The notes under the pieces were generated by a model that was not told where the DNA came from, ran no database searches, and saw only the letters and a program-made list of their open reading frames with translations. This document shows, one piece after another, positions 32,718 to 44,074 of a DNA stretch of 64,000 nucleotides; within the stretch, counting starts at the first letter, position 1; every line of letters begins with the position of its first letter. The position numbers and the translations under genes were made by a program. The DNA is from Letharia columbiana. Lineage: Eukaryota > Ascomycota > Lecanoromycetes > Lecanorales > Parmeliaceae. The stretch is taken from contig NW_023501091.1 of NCBI RefSeq assembly GCF_014066305.1, positions 62,001-126,000 on the forward strand, in the 5' to 3' direction.

Positions 32718-35327
32718 GATTCGCTGACTATGCGCGACCTACTTCATCGCCACGGTGTTTTGCCTCGGGCAAGGTCGTGAAATCGAGTCGCGGAGGGGCA
32801 CCATCAGACATTGCTCGATCCATAATGGCGTACCACCTGGAGAGTACTCGGAGGGAGCGATTGCGCTGAGAGCCAAGCTTGTCGCTCCTTTCACTGAGAA
32901 CATGAATTTATCCAAAGTTGCCTCCGAGGTTTCCAAGTCCCCCGAAGATCTGCCGTTCCCCCACCATTCATACGTAGAAAAGACTCGCACCCTCGCGCCT
33001 CACATCCATCGATTCAATTTCGAAATTTCTAAACTTCGAAACGTTCGAGCGACGAAGTGAAGGCCAGTTTGACGCAGGGTATGCTGACTGCATATTCGGT
33101 TGTCGCTTGAAGAAGAATCTACAACGGATCTATTCGGCGTCGGGTAACTTGTTTCGATGCTGCACGCCGTCGGCGATATTTACGAAGATCGTGGCAAGAA
33201 TCAGAAACAAGAAGTCTCAAGCCCGCATTGAACAGCGCGGGATGATGTCTTGCATTGCATGCCGTGGGGTGAAGCTGCGAGCACTGATGTTTAGCTGGTG
33301 CCGGACGAATCGGTGCTCGTTTCACGATAGCACCCCCGTTTCGACATTTCCCACCAAGCGGGTTCTTACATGTCCATTCATATCCGATTCGGTACGATCT
33401 GAAAAACGGTTGAAGTGAGATGCTCCTCGGCTGTGCAATTACGAAACCTCATTCCTTTTGCATCTGTAAGCGCCGAGGATAGTATCGGATCATACAATCC
33501 TGTGAGCGCCGATCTGGTCTTGTTTTTGCTGGTACCCGGTCAGGATGACCAACACGCATCCTCAGCTGCCTGATCCTTTTGCTGCGCTAAAGCGTTGTTG
33601 CCCAGCAAATTGCAGTATGCATTTCTGTAGTTTGTATGCAAGAATGAGATGACTCGTTCTGATATGCAGCAACTCACCATGGTGGCGAAATTCACTAGCT
33701 CCAATTAAGCAGGCAATGGTAGCGCCCCAAGCATTTACTCGCCTTTGCTCTTCCCTGCAACCTAAAAGCAAGTGAAGGTTTCCTCTTTTGCTGTGACGTC
33801 TCAAGATCATCCGCCCGTAGCCGGTGAGTTCGAGAACATCGCTAATGGACCGAGCAGTTGCTGTTGTTAGGCTCGTATAGTTGGGTCTACTACTGGCCTC
33901 GTATCATCAACTTGAAGCGGAAACTGTCACCACGAGGCGTCCGAGGGTCCCAACTCATTTGTTAGTCTCGGAGGATTACTCTACCACTACTGCATCATCC
34001 TGGATGGAGGCAACGAATTTGCTCTCGTACGGGTACAGACTTCTACCCGTGCCTTGTTGCCGTTCTCCCATAGAAGAAAGGGTGGTCTAACGATGGGGGA
34101 AATGCTGGATGAGACGGCTGATTGGTAACTTTGGCACATAGGCGTCACTACAATCTGCATCATGCGGTGAGCAGCACCAGGATAAGAGATCTCTTGACCG
34201 GGCGCGAACGGCCGTAGTGATGAGACCAGTAAACATCTCATGCTTCGCAAGACCGAATCCTCAATGCAAGAGAGGGTGTGCGTTGGATGACGCATCCACG
34301 ATGATCGTATCGAAGTGAGACTAACAGCGTGGCCGCTTTGAAATAGCGCACATGTTTATTACTCGGGTTCACAGCGCGTTACCGTATGGCATTCCTTCGC
34401 GAGGGCGATCAGCGGGAGCGATGAAGCTGGGAGGGGGTCGTTGATAGACTTGGACTCGCAGAAGCCTGTTACAGTCGAGACCACGTAGGGTAGGTATGTA
34501 GTCGTAGTGTTTTATGCGCGGCCTGCACAATCATACTTATCGATATTGTGGCCCGCTGCAAGCAGTGCTTCGACGTACCGCCGTGGTCCGTGCTCCTTGT
34601 CGCAAGATTGACTTCATACGGGGCAAGAGACCGTTTGAGGAAGAGTTATCTTGAGGCGCGGGATAAGCTGAGATGTTTTCTGCGGCGGGGTTAGAGAATC
34701 TGCAGACTGTTCCTAGTTGTATGTACGGAAGGATTTTTTGGAATTTCCTTTCATCAGCCCAGAATGCCTTATTGACTCATGGTTGAGCTAAAATGAAAAT
34801 GCCGACGCCACCTTGTTCGAATTTCCGTTTGATCCCTGAGGCTGGTGCATGACGGAGAAGTCTATGCCCACCACTAGCGGCAGAGTACCTTGGCGAGACG
34901 TTCAGGTGGTAGCCAATAGCAGCAGCGTTTCTACGACTCCAGGTGCTTTTAAGGCTGTAGGGAACGGGTAAGTACGTGATTGGCAGATTCTTCGCAGCCT
35001 CTCGTTCAAAGGCCGAGGTACCGGTAGCAATGTGATGAAACGAATACGTGATCGTAGGTACTACTTGAACACGTTATCGCCAGCGTGACCTTTGAACTTT
35101 GCCGGCGACATGATGAGACCATGACCTCCGGACATTTGATCCCCCTTCTAACCTACTTCCTGTGATGCTGATTGGTGAGGCTTTCATGGCTGGCGCAGAC
35201 GGAACAACAGTAGTCAGCAGTTGGACCCCGTACCGCAGATGGTGTTAGGGTACCTGCAAGCGAGGCACTTGAACGAGATGACCTCGCAGGTGATGAGATT
35301 TGTTTCGAAGTGATTGACATTATTATC

Positions 35328-35370
35328 ACTACCACTACCACTACCACTACCACTACCACTACCACTACCG
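35328..35370 (+). repeat. CACTAC microsatellite
   Basis: About seven consecutive ACTACC units. The poly-valine minus frame here is only this repeat. Confidence 0.85.
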
Positions 35371-35724
35371 GTATTGTTGTTATTTTGCCCTTGCCTTATC
35401 CTTGCCGTAGTCTTCTGCGGGGCGTTGGGCCCTATCTGTCACACGTTCCAGGGTTCCCAACTTTGTTTTTTTAGGGGCCACCAGGGCTAACCCTTTTGCC
35501 CTTTTCAAGTCTACCGTATTTTTTTTCAATCCGCGAGGGCGGCGTGACCCCACCGAAGCCCACAAATGCAATTCCTTCTTCCCACAAAAAGTAAGCTGCA
35601 TATTTTAAGGTGCATACCTTAGCTTGACCGCTTTGCGTAGCCCCGTTCAGATCTTGATCACCGGGGTTGTGCCTCGCGTGTGCCACTAACGGCCGCCTAC
35701 TTTTTACTGAGGCTAGCAAAATAG

Positions 35725-35853
35725 CAAGTAGCAAGTAGCAAGTAGCAAGTACCAACGTAAGTAGCGAGTACCTAAGTGAGTAGCGGGTAGCATCTAAGTA
35801 GCGGGTAGCAAAATACAGTAATAGTACTCTACTCTACTCTACTCTACTCTACA
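35725..35853 (+). repeat. AGTAGCA and CTCTA simple repeats
   Basis: Repeated AAGTAGC units (35725-35765 and variants to 35815) are followed by five CTCTA/CTACT pentamers (about 35829-35853). They lie 0.7 kb upstream of the gene at 36582. Confidence 0.8.
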
Positions 35854-36581
35854 GTAGTAAGGTAGGTAGTAAAAAGTGCTCCGACTCGTCCTCCTTTTTC
35901 TTTTGCCCATACTAAAAATTGGCTAGACACTGGTTTGAACACCCCCCCTCCCTTTCCACCATTCACTGTTCAACCCCCTCAATCCTCATCAATCAAAAAA
36001 TTCGGAATCGTGATGACTGTGCAGCCGCGAGCCTAAAATGGCCTTTCGCATCAATGCAGAATTGGAAGCAGGAATGGACAAGGATCGTCTCCAACCCTTT
36101 CGTTGGCGTTGGCTAACCTTCTTCCCAAACCCCTTCAAACAAGAGGATGCATGCCTGCATTCCCGTTGCATGGCAATCTGTCTAAATCACTCTACGGAGT
36201 CCTATCCGCTTAAATGCCTTATCCCTTGATCACCCTGCCGTGGGGTCGGCCTATTTCTCATGCCTTGTCCCAATTCTGATGCTCCGTATTTGTGTCAGTC
36301 TCAGTAATAATATACGGGGCGGCTGTGGCTGTTTCCTTGCCTTCTCTTCCACTGTCTCCCTCTACCTCCACTTGTCACCTGTCTAGTTCTTCATCTTTCT
36401 TTTTCCAAAACACAGTAATGATCATGACCGCCGTCTTTGAAAGACCATACCGATAGCAGAAGGTACCAGATCATCCATGTACCATTGACAGTACATCACT
36501 GACCTCATAAAGTCCCCTTCGGAGTCGCCCTTCCGCCCTTCTGAAGTATCAACTCAACTCGTTGCAACACTCTCTAGCACC

Positions 36582-37841
36582 ATGGCTTCCACCTTCCCCA
36601 TGCCTTCCACAGATTACGGCGTCATGCTCCAAGATGCCTCCAATTACCCGTCAAGATCTCAATTCCTCCGCCGCCTATCGACGCACTCGAGCAGCACGTC
36701 AGGCAGCAACAAAAGGGCACCAGCAAGAATCACAAAGCAGAGCAGTGCGGGGAACAGTCCACACAATGTGCAGCGTCGGAGGACAACGGCAAACACAGCA
36801 AGGACGTATCCACCGCTCTCGCAAAGTAGCCCCTATCAGACACAGGAGCAAAGTTTGAGGAACTACTACAGCTCTCGACAGGCAATGCCAGTGGAGAGGC
36901 CCATGAGCTGGCACCCGGGGTCAGAGATGATCAGTACGCCAGCCACACAAGTCCACCTCGGTGAGCCAGGTCTTGGGAATACCATCGCAGGGCTGCAGAA
37001 CCTGGCAGTCTGTGGGCGACCAGCTTCCTCCGTTCAGCAGTCAATTGAGAATGCTTTCGCTGTGGGCTACGGCATTCCCATCAGCAGGCCTCTCACGATG
37101 GACGAGCATTCACCTACCGGAATTGAAGATTATGCATCGGCGCCCGACTCCGTTTACAGACCGGAGTCATTGTACCACTCGGAGTCGATATACAATCCTT
37201 ACTCGTACGATGCGTTCCAGCAACTTCAACATTCTTACATGCCTCAGTCATCAAACCAGGATACGTATCCTCCTGCCAATTATCAAATACCGCAGTGGCC
37301 TGAAGCTCAACCATTCTTTGCCCACGATTTCCAAGATTCGCAAACCTCGGCAGACCTCTGTCAATGGTCCTCAAATCCTGGACAGAGTCTCAACATCAAA
37401 GCCGCGCCTCAGGTGTCGAAGAGAGCAAACAAAGTGCTATCAGGCATCGGTCTTTACGACGACAAGGTACCCGACTCCGTATCCGGCACCAGCGGCGACC
37501 CGAATCGAGATTCAATGGGCAAAGGGCTCAAGCTTGAAGAGACATGGCAGCCACCCAAAGATGAGGACGAAAACGATGACGACGACGACGACGACGAGGG
37601 GAGCTGCTCGACCGACGAAGCAGAAGAGATGGAAGAGGATCTTCCGATCATGACCTCGGCACCACAACATGCGCAGACGGCTTTCTACCCTCCGTATGGG
37701 GATCTGTCGAATCAATCCTTCTTCTTCTCCAATGACGACGATGCGTACACTGGTGATGACCAGTACACCAACTACCTCGCCTTCGGCCAAGCCCAGTCGA
37801 AGCCACAGGATCCCGTGACGGGCAACTTTTTATGGTGTTGA
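36582..37841 (+). CDS. Conserved-looking fungal protein with acidic patch, unknown function
   Basis: A single exon encodes 419 residues; I do not recognise the family. The N-terminus is Ser/Arg/Gln-rich and disordered (RRLSTHSSSTSGSNKR). The middle is Tyr/Pro/Ser-rich. Around residues 280-330 is an ordered-looking stretch KVLSGIGLYDDKVPDS followed by GKGLKLEETWQPP. A run of acidic residues follows (DEDENDDDDDDDEG). The end is aromatic (NQSFFFSNDDDAY). There is no signal peptide or membrane segment. The acidic and low-complexity make-up would fit a nuclear or transcription-related protein, but that is a guess. The long 5' region with pyrimidine tracts resembles that of a strongly regulated gene. 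The single ATG in good context supports this start. Confidence 0.75.
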   Translation: MASTFPMPSTDYGVMLQDASNYPSRSQFLRRLSTHSSSTSGSNKRAPARITKQSSAGNSPHNVQRRRTTANTARTYPPLSQSSPYQTQEQSLRNYYSSRQAMPVERPMSWHPGSEMISTPATQVHLGEPGLGNTIAGLQNLAVCGRPASSVQQSIENAFAVGYGIPISRPLTMDEHSPTGIEDYASAPDSVYRPESLYHSESIYNPYSYDAFQQLQHSYMPQSSNQDTYPPANYQIPQWPEAQPFFAHDFQDSQTSADLCQWSSNPGQSLNIKAAPQVSKRANKVLSGIGLYDDKVPDSVSGTSGDPNRDSMGKGLKLEETWQPPKDEDENDDDDDDDEGSCSTDEAEEMEEDLPIMTSAPQHAQTAFYPPYGDLSNQSFFFSNDDDAYTGDDQYTNYLAFGQAQSKPQDPVTGNFLWC

Positions 37842-39086
37842 TGACAGGGATGAGAGGAGGAGAAGGCTGGACCTAGACGTGGCGATCAGGTATCCGCCAC
37901 ACAGATACGAGGCAGAGCTACGAATGTGAGACAAAGTAGATCACAGGCATGAAAGGTGGCACACATGAGGCGGATGTGGCATTACGAGCTCGACTTTCTG
38001 TACATAGATGCGAAGATACCCCCATGATCTATCCAATTCGGACGGATGATGCTAGTTACATGCATAGGACCCAATATCAATAGATTCACACCATGACAGA
38101 CTTGAAACTTTTAAATTTCTTGATCGAGACGTTGAAATTGCTTTCGCTGTACCGTATTGAGCAGTTGCATAAAAGTATCTGGGATTTATGCCGCCTTGTT
38201 ACCAGGTTTCCCCGATCGGACTCACTAGAGTAATCCGAGAGCCTCCTTTCCATCATACGCTAAGCTGCATCCGGAATAGATCCTCGGCTGTCTGGCCTCT
38301 TTCGGCCTCAGGGACGACACGACCAAGACGACATTTCTCCAAAGCACTGCTCCAATGAAATCGCTGCCTTGGTGATCCGACATCTCCACCGAACATTCCC
38401 TCTTCCACGCTGATATCGCGACGGGCGATTTGCTGGACGGTCTTTGGGAGGGTGCCGTTGTTATTGAAAGAGGAAGAGAGAGCAAAGCAAGGGTGCGACG
38501 AGCGACGAAGGATCCATGGTTGCCACAAACAGCCTGCCATTTTTCCGTCCGGGTGGCTAGTTCGAGGTCTTGCAGGCACCCTTAGGTTACTGTGACTAGT
38601 CTACAGGTTTGAGGTAGGGGATCGGGTGCTTCTGTTGCCAATTTGGACAGGTGCGTCGGTAACGGTTTGATGCCTGCGCAATACAACCGAAGGCATTAGC
38701 CTCCTTCACCGAGTATCATGTCTCGGTCAGCCTTTGTCGTTCTCGATGGGAATGAATTCTCCTTGTAATATGACCCCAATGAGGTGTCGAGACTGGGATC
38801 GTCTTTGGAAACCAATGCTGGGACGCCGACTTTAAGATTGCTCTTATTCTTTTATGCAATCCTAAATTTCTCCTGAGTCTTATCGCGCTGTACATCTATC
38901 GTGCCCTGTTCCCGCGCTTTGGCTGTCAGAGCTTCGAGGATGATGATGATGATGATGATGATGGACGAGCTCTCACTAAAGGCTACAGTCAGGCCACAAA
39001 GAGAACCCCGCGTCTAGTTCACGATTCTGGCAATCACAACAGCGCGTACCATTCTTTCCGGCACCTTTTTTCTTAAATAAAGGCCA
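37842..39086. other. Intergenic region before las1
   Basis: No gene was recognised. A GAT/ATG trinucleotide run lies at about 38938-38962. The short minus frames near 38225-38579 lack any domain. Confidence 0.45.
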
Positions 39087-39861
39087 ATGCCAGAGCGCCT
39101 TCAGATCATCTGGACGCCATGGCGGAACCACAGCGAGCTACTGAGTGTTCGAGAGTGGTTTTTTCCTCAACCAGCAAGTAGTGAACAGGCAGATTCAGAT
39201 TCAAACTCCAGGAAAAAAGCTTGCAATCACGTAGGCATCTCTTGTAATGCATCAATGATAGCTAAATGACGGGTCGAATGCAGGTGTCGGCCTGGAAATT
39301 GCGAGGCAATCTCCCGCATGCCGTCGAATCAACCTGTCTCCTCACCGAAGCAGTTTTGATCGACGAAAAGTCGATTGAGCAGACGCCGGCGTTCGCAATC
39401 AGGGCTTCTTACATTACAGCAATTTCTCGGTGCGTCTCGCCTTCTTCCCCTCCTCCTGGCTTGCTTCATCCAACCAATCTAACAAAAGCAGCTTCGTAAC
39501 CGGCCTCCTCGACTCGCAACAGGAATCCAAGTACAAAGTCTCCATGTACACTCAAGCGCAGAAAATCGGCTTGCCTGCTTTGTTCGTCGATATACGGCAC
39601 GAGGCTACGCATGGAGATATGCCCAATTTGACGAATTTGAGGAGTGCGGCGCAGAGAGCGTTGACGTGGTTATGGGAGGATTACTGGAAGGGCCTTGAGG
39701 AGCAAGCACCGGCGCTACCAGCAAGCCATGGGCCGACCGCGGCTCTGCCGGATGAGGCAGGGTACCAAAGGGAGAAGGTGGAAGGAGATGGGGAGGAGCA
39801 GCCTGGAGGCTGGCAGAAATGGCAAGGGAGGTGGACCCCGAAGCCCATTGGCACAGTCTGA
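39087..39861 (+). CDS. las1: Las1-like pre-rRNA endoribonuclease (HEPN)
   Basis: Exons 39087-39230, 39284-39429 and 39492-39861 encode 219 residues. It begins with the Las1 motif [18 protein letters not shown], then [14 protein letters not shown] and [16 protein letters not shown] (joined by splicing). The HEPN catalytic motif follows in [16 protein letters not shown], with the Arg-x4-His pair. A tail ends in [11 protein letters not shown], as in other filamentous-fungal Las1. Known role: cleavage in ITS2 of the 27S pre-rRNA, in complex with the polynucleotide kinase Grc3. At 219 residues it is much shorter than the yeast protein (about 500), because the linker between the HEPN domain and the C-terminal motif is reduced. 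It is convergent with alb1, another pre-60S factor. Confidence 0.88.
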
Positions 39862-40178
39862 TCAATATACCCCAGCTTGGCAAAGTTCCCGCCAGCCAGC
39901 CAACATATCCATTCGGCTGTCTATGAATGCAGCATCACCCGTCCACCCCCCTTGGCCACGCACATTCGAGTTCGAGGGAGACGGTCCGCCTAGATCCTGC
40001 CGGCAGCCTGACGCTCGCCGCACGGTGCACGATCGAGGAAACCTCAACTCCACCGGTAGCAAATCTAGTCTATCCATAGCTCCCCGGGTATCCCAACAAC
40101 TTTTGCCCGCGACCTTGAATCGTAGCCCCCCGAAAGCCGGTCACGCAACCACGTATGCATACGTCTCCGTGTAAAAGC

Positions 40179-40917
40179 TCACAGTATCTCCTCCTCCTCC
40201 TCCTCCACAGCCTTCATCCCATCCTTTCCCCTCGCCTTATCCTCCAACCCCGCCTTTCCCCCATCGACATCCACATCCACATCCATATCCACACCCTCAC
40301 CCTCCCTTTTCCCCTTCCCCTTCCCCTTCCTCCCCGCAATCTCCGCATTCAACTCATCCCAATCAACCTACGCACGATGAACCGTCAGTCTCTACCCATC
40401 AAACCCCCCCCCCACCCCCACCCAACCTTATAAAGAAAAAAACCCCCCCAAACTCACATTCCTCCCCCTCCCCCTCCCTATCCCCATCCCCCTCCCCATC
40501 CCCATCCCCACCATCCCAACCCTCCTCTCCCTCTTCTCCCCCACAGCCTCCGCCCTCCCCTTGCCCCTCTCGACCCGCATCCTCTGTTTCCGCTTCAGCA
40601 CCTTGCCCTTCCCGTTCCCCTTCGCCTTCGCGACGCGGCCGGGCGCGAGCACGGTGCCGGATCGGGACGGGGGCGGTGCCGGGGTTTTGGGCGGGGTGGG
40701 GGCGAGGGTGGAAGAGGGGGTGGGAGGGGGGGCGCGGCGGGAGGCGCGGGAGTGGGGGGATGGTGCTGTTGGGGGGGTTGTTGTTAGTGGGGTGGGGTGT
40801 GGGGGGGTTTTGTTGGGGAGGAGGGGGGGGGGAGGGGGAATAGGGAGGGGAGGAGGGAAGGGGGGGGGGGGGGGAGGTACCTTTGTTGGAGGTTTTGAGC
40901 CGCGCGGTTTTGGCCAT
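40179..40917 (-). CDS. alb1: Alb1-like ribosome biogenesis protein
   Basis: Exons 40917-40881, 40765-40458 and 40367-40179 encode 177 residues. The start MAKTARLKTSNK, the following PHSRASRRA, and the lysine/arginine-rich helix region (RKQRMRVERGKGRAEAV) match fungal Alb1. The end carries WDELNAEIAGRKGKGKGK followed by an acidic tail with MDVDVDVD and a Glu run. Known role in yeast: partner of Arx1 on pre-60S particles during nuclear export. Introns sit in extremely biased DNA: intron 1 is poly-C on the coding strand (a run of about 15) and exon 2 ends in Gly/Arg/Met repeats. Assignment rests on the short N-terminal motif and overall layout, so it is less certain than the larger genes. Confidence 0.72.
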
Positions 40918-41802
40918 GGTTTCGGAGGTGGAGGTGGATGTTGAATTTGTGGAGGCGATTGGATGCCGGGGGTGATGTTGATGGGGGAAAAATTTTTGAC
41001 GGTAAAGTGTGATGAGGATTTTTTTTGGGTTGGGGTTGGAAAGGCGTCGTTCGCTACTGGTCTAAAGGACGGAGTATACTCGGGCAGATTCGAATATTGA
41101 TCTCTTACGTTCTATGATATAAACGATTTTCTCGAAGGCTTTTACCGCTTCGATTTTACTTTCGATCGAGAGTCGAGTATACGAAGTTACGATTATTCTT
41201 CATGTTGATGTCCTGAAGCTTGTGATGGGGTGGGGTGGTGAGAGGGTAATCTAGGTGCTTGGACTGGGCTGGGTTGAAGGGAGTATTGGAAGGAGGATTG
41301 CAGTGTGTATGTGATGAGAATGATGTTCATCGATGCAAGCACGTATGATAACAATATATCTAGAATGATGAGGTCTACCTGTAGCTGACGGTGGGAAACA
41401 CTGAGTGCCAAGGTGCGCTAGGCCCAAACGGAAATGCCAAGCGCAATCCGCAACGGTACGTAACCGAAGGGTGTACAATGATATTTGAGAATCATGGCAT
41501 GGTACTGCTCAAGTTTGACGGTGATGGGCTGTGATTTTTCTACTTTGGGAGGAGCAGTTGTTGTGAAGGAATGATTGCTGGTCATTTGGTCATCATCAGC
41601 TAGAGGAGGCAAAAGACTCTAGCCACTACCACGGAGCAGAGGGCCATGTAATCCAACTCCCAAGGAACGCGAGAATTTTTGACCTGCAGCTGCAGCGAGG
41701 GCGATTTAAAATCATACTTGCAGCCATGGTACTGATCGACGTCGTGGGTTCTCGTCACGGCGTTGGTGCTGTGCGCCGTGACGAGAGCAGGCTTGGTTAT
41801 CG
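40918..41802. other. Intergenic region, alb1 upstream
   Basis: No gene was seen. A short AT-rich stretch (about 41040-41200) with CpG but little CpA resembles a small RIPed relic. A strong hairpin lies at 41751-41785. Confidence 0.45.
41751..41785. repeat. Perfect 12-bp inverted repeat beyond the secreted-protein stop codon
   Basis: CTCGTCACGGCG and CGCCGTGACGAG are exact reverse complements separated by 11 bp. They lie 18 bp after the stop codon of the minus-strand gene, so the transcript would carry a stable GC-rich stem-loop in its 3' UTR. Confidence 0.8.
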
Positions 41803-42633
41803 CTAAGTGGAGGCAGCGAAAGGGTTAATCCACCACCAGGGGACAGAGGGCCAAGGCCCAGTGTACTGATTGCCCCAACCATTGTAGTATGGATTGACCT
41901 GCAAGGGTAGCACGGGCGCCGCTGACTCATAATCGCAGCATTGGTATTGTCCGTCCGTCGTGATGATGGTGGTCTCTGTTGCAAACAAACAGATGTCAGA
42001 TGATGGAGTGTTGATGCGATGGGAAGGCATTGGGGATGTTGCTGTTTGTTGAGGGGTAGCTTGCAAGAAGGCAGAGAGAAGAGACGTACGATTTTCGTAC
42101 CAGAGACACACGATATTCGGGTTCTCGACACCAGTTGGGCTCGTAAAATTTTTCAAATACACCACCGGGAGTTTAGGATCCCACGTGAAATTCGCCGTGC
42201 ACCCGGGTGCCGAATAAGGGCAGTTGAAGTAGGGTCTGCACGCCCAGGACGGTGCTGGGTATACCTTTTTCCAGATTGTGGAAAGGGTGGCTTGGCCGCG
42301 GTCGCCGAGATTGATTGGGTTGTTCAGTGTCAATGTGATGGGTTGATTTGGGTTGTCGTAGTCAATGCCCACAACGGAGCATACGGATGTGTAGGGTACG
42401 CGGGAGCCATTCTTGTATTCCCATTGGTCGTAGGGGTCGAGGTCGCCTTTCCATCCGTCTAGATTCTCGGGTGCGACGTTCATGCAGCCTCCGTTGTCAA
42501 CCATGGTCTGCGGATATGCTCTTAGTAAGGGCAGATTCGGAGGTGGAAGCCTAAGAAGACTTACCAGCCAGGTGGCTTGGGCTAGGCTGGCGAGGAGTGG
42601 GAAAGACGACGCAATTGAGATGGTTGCGCGCAT
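41803..42633 (-). CDS. Putative secreted Cys/Trp-rich protein
   Basis: The preferred model has exons 42633-42565, 42507-42090 and 41975-41803 (219 residues). Residues 1-20 form a signal peptide (MRATISIASSFPLLASLAQA). The mature part has about nine cysteines, several N-glycosylation sequons, and aromatic-rich ends (WKGDLDPYDQWEYKNGS and NQYTGPWPSVPWWW). I do not recognise a family. Both introns (57 and 114 nt) are multiples of three and contain no stop, so the unspliced frame is also open, at 276 residues. The intron calls rest on clean GTAAGT/GTACGT donors and CAG acceptors. A small secreted effector-like or wall-associated protein is possible, without further evidence. Confidence 0.72.
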   Translation of the reverse strand: MRATISIASSFPLLASLAQATWLVSLLRLPPPNLPLLRAYPQTMVDNGGCMNVAPENLDGWKGDLDPYDQWEYKNGSRVPYTSVCSVVGIDYDNPNQPITLTLNNPINLGDRGQATLSTIWKKVYPAPSWACRPYFNCPYSAPGCTANFTWDPKLPVVYLKNFTSPTGVENPNIVCLWYENRTSLLSAFLQATPQQTATSPMPSHRINTPSSDICLFATETTIITTDGQYQCCDYESAAPVLPLQVNPYYNGWGNQYTGPWPSVPWWWINPFAAST

Positions 42634-44074
42634 GACTGCAATTGGTCAAGCCGGTAGGTATGTGGCGGATTGTTCGTCAAAGTTGATTCGGCAGAGACGA
42701 TGCAAGAGAAAAAAGATAGGATTGGGGGTATGCATCCTTTTGAAATCTATCTCCGCAAATCCAACGGTCCAAGGCCAGCCTTCGATCATTGCAAGGGGAG
42801 TTTCAGATTTCAGTAATCTCGCTATGTGCTGCTCCAAGAGCGTCAAGGCTTACCGTCATCAAGAGCGAGAAAACCGAGGGTGACGGAGAATGCAACGCAC
42901 ATCTCGGCGGCGTTGAGATTTCAGTAATCTCGTATGTGTGGGAAATCAGCATGAGTTCTTTGATAGAGCGAGGACACCAATAAATCCTTCCACTTAGCCG
43001 AATATCGGTTAATCTATTGGTGTCCTCACTCTATCAAAGAACTCACTTCTGGATGATACGAGTACTTCTCAAGCGTGAAACATTGTGTTAGGGCTTCCCG
43101 CGGCGCGCTCTCGGGCTCGTTGACCCTCTTTACTTGACATGAAACATCTTCCAGAAGCCTAATCACGAGATCTTGCAGAAATGTCCAACTCACACGGAAC
43201 TTGTGACAGGATACTGAAAGTCCAGTCACAATTACGAAATAATGAACAAAGAAGGCAGAAAGCAAGCAAGCCACCTTGTGGTAACATCGGCCTACCCAAG
43301 ACGCAGTCGTCTAACCGATCCTCCTCCACTACTGTTTCGGTCAAACGCCGCTGATCTTGTCATCTTCTCTCTCACCTTCTTTGATGGGTTTTGGACTCGT
43401 GTGTATGTCCGCAAAGTTCTGCATTCTGGTTGGATACATCTGGTCGCAAGGGCATTGCTGGAATATGATGAAAGCGTTGGTGATCAAGTCGCTGGCATGA
43501 AAGGTTGTGGACCTTGTACTCTACCGGCGCGGGAGGATGTTGAGCAGTGATGATGGTTCATTATGAACTAACTAAATCCTTGAGGGTGTATGGTACCTAA
43601 GGTACGTACGCCGAGCACACTGCCCTTGATCCGACCTAGTGCCTTCCGTCGTCATCGGATACTCCGTCGCCATCAGATACTCTCGATACTTCCTTCTGAT
43701 CTCAGTAACCTCACGCAATGAGTCTGAGTAGAGGACCCTTGCCAAGTTTTGTTTGGATGTGTTGATAGATACAAAAAATGGTCAGACTGGCTATGCACAC
43801 TACCTGCAAGTACCCAACACTTGCGGATGTAATCTCCTCCATCCACAAGGGGTGACAGAAGTCTGAATACCGAGGTTTACCCGGCTACCTGTAGGCTTCC
43901 CACCAAAACAAACATGGAGACCCCCTGGTGATCCACACCTTTACGACTAGTATTGTCCCATTGCAGATCAGCAGCTCGCTTAGCTACCCCACGTTCAAAG
44001 ACCCGTACAAGAACGAGATCACGATCACTACTGCTACGTCTGAGTCGAAAACAGCGATCTCGCTCCACCGCTTT
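42634..44074. other. Intergenic region with palindromic insert
   Basis: No convincing gene; the frame at 43242-43550 has no recognisable domain. The region contains a 92-bp palindromic element (42953-43044) and two copies of ATTTCAGTAATCTCG. Confidence 0.45.
42953..43044. repeat. 92-bp MITE-like inverted repeat
   Basis: Thirty-base arms starting GAGTTCTTTGATAGAG (42953-42982 and 43015-43044) are reverse complements with one mismatch. They enclose a 32-bp loop. No target duplication is certain. Confidence 0.85.

Larger units (their letters stand above)
32718..36581. other. 3.9-kb gene-free region with simple repeats
   Basis: Only short unrelated frames occur, and I could not assemble a spliced gene. 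Base composition is ordinary, so this is not a RIPed block. The right third holds simple repeats (35328-35370, 35728-35765, 35829-35853) and long pyrimidine stretches in front of the gene at 36582. It may hold distal promoter, non-coding RNA or relics too decayed to name. Confidence 0.5.

Noticed and set aside
35153..35365. Poly-valine protein
   Set aside because: Translation of a six-base microsatellite.
40399..40917. 172-codon Pro/Gly-rich protein read straight through
   Set aside because: It reads through a poly-C intron of alb1. Splicing restores the PHSRASRRA motif in a different frame.
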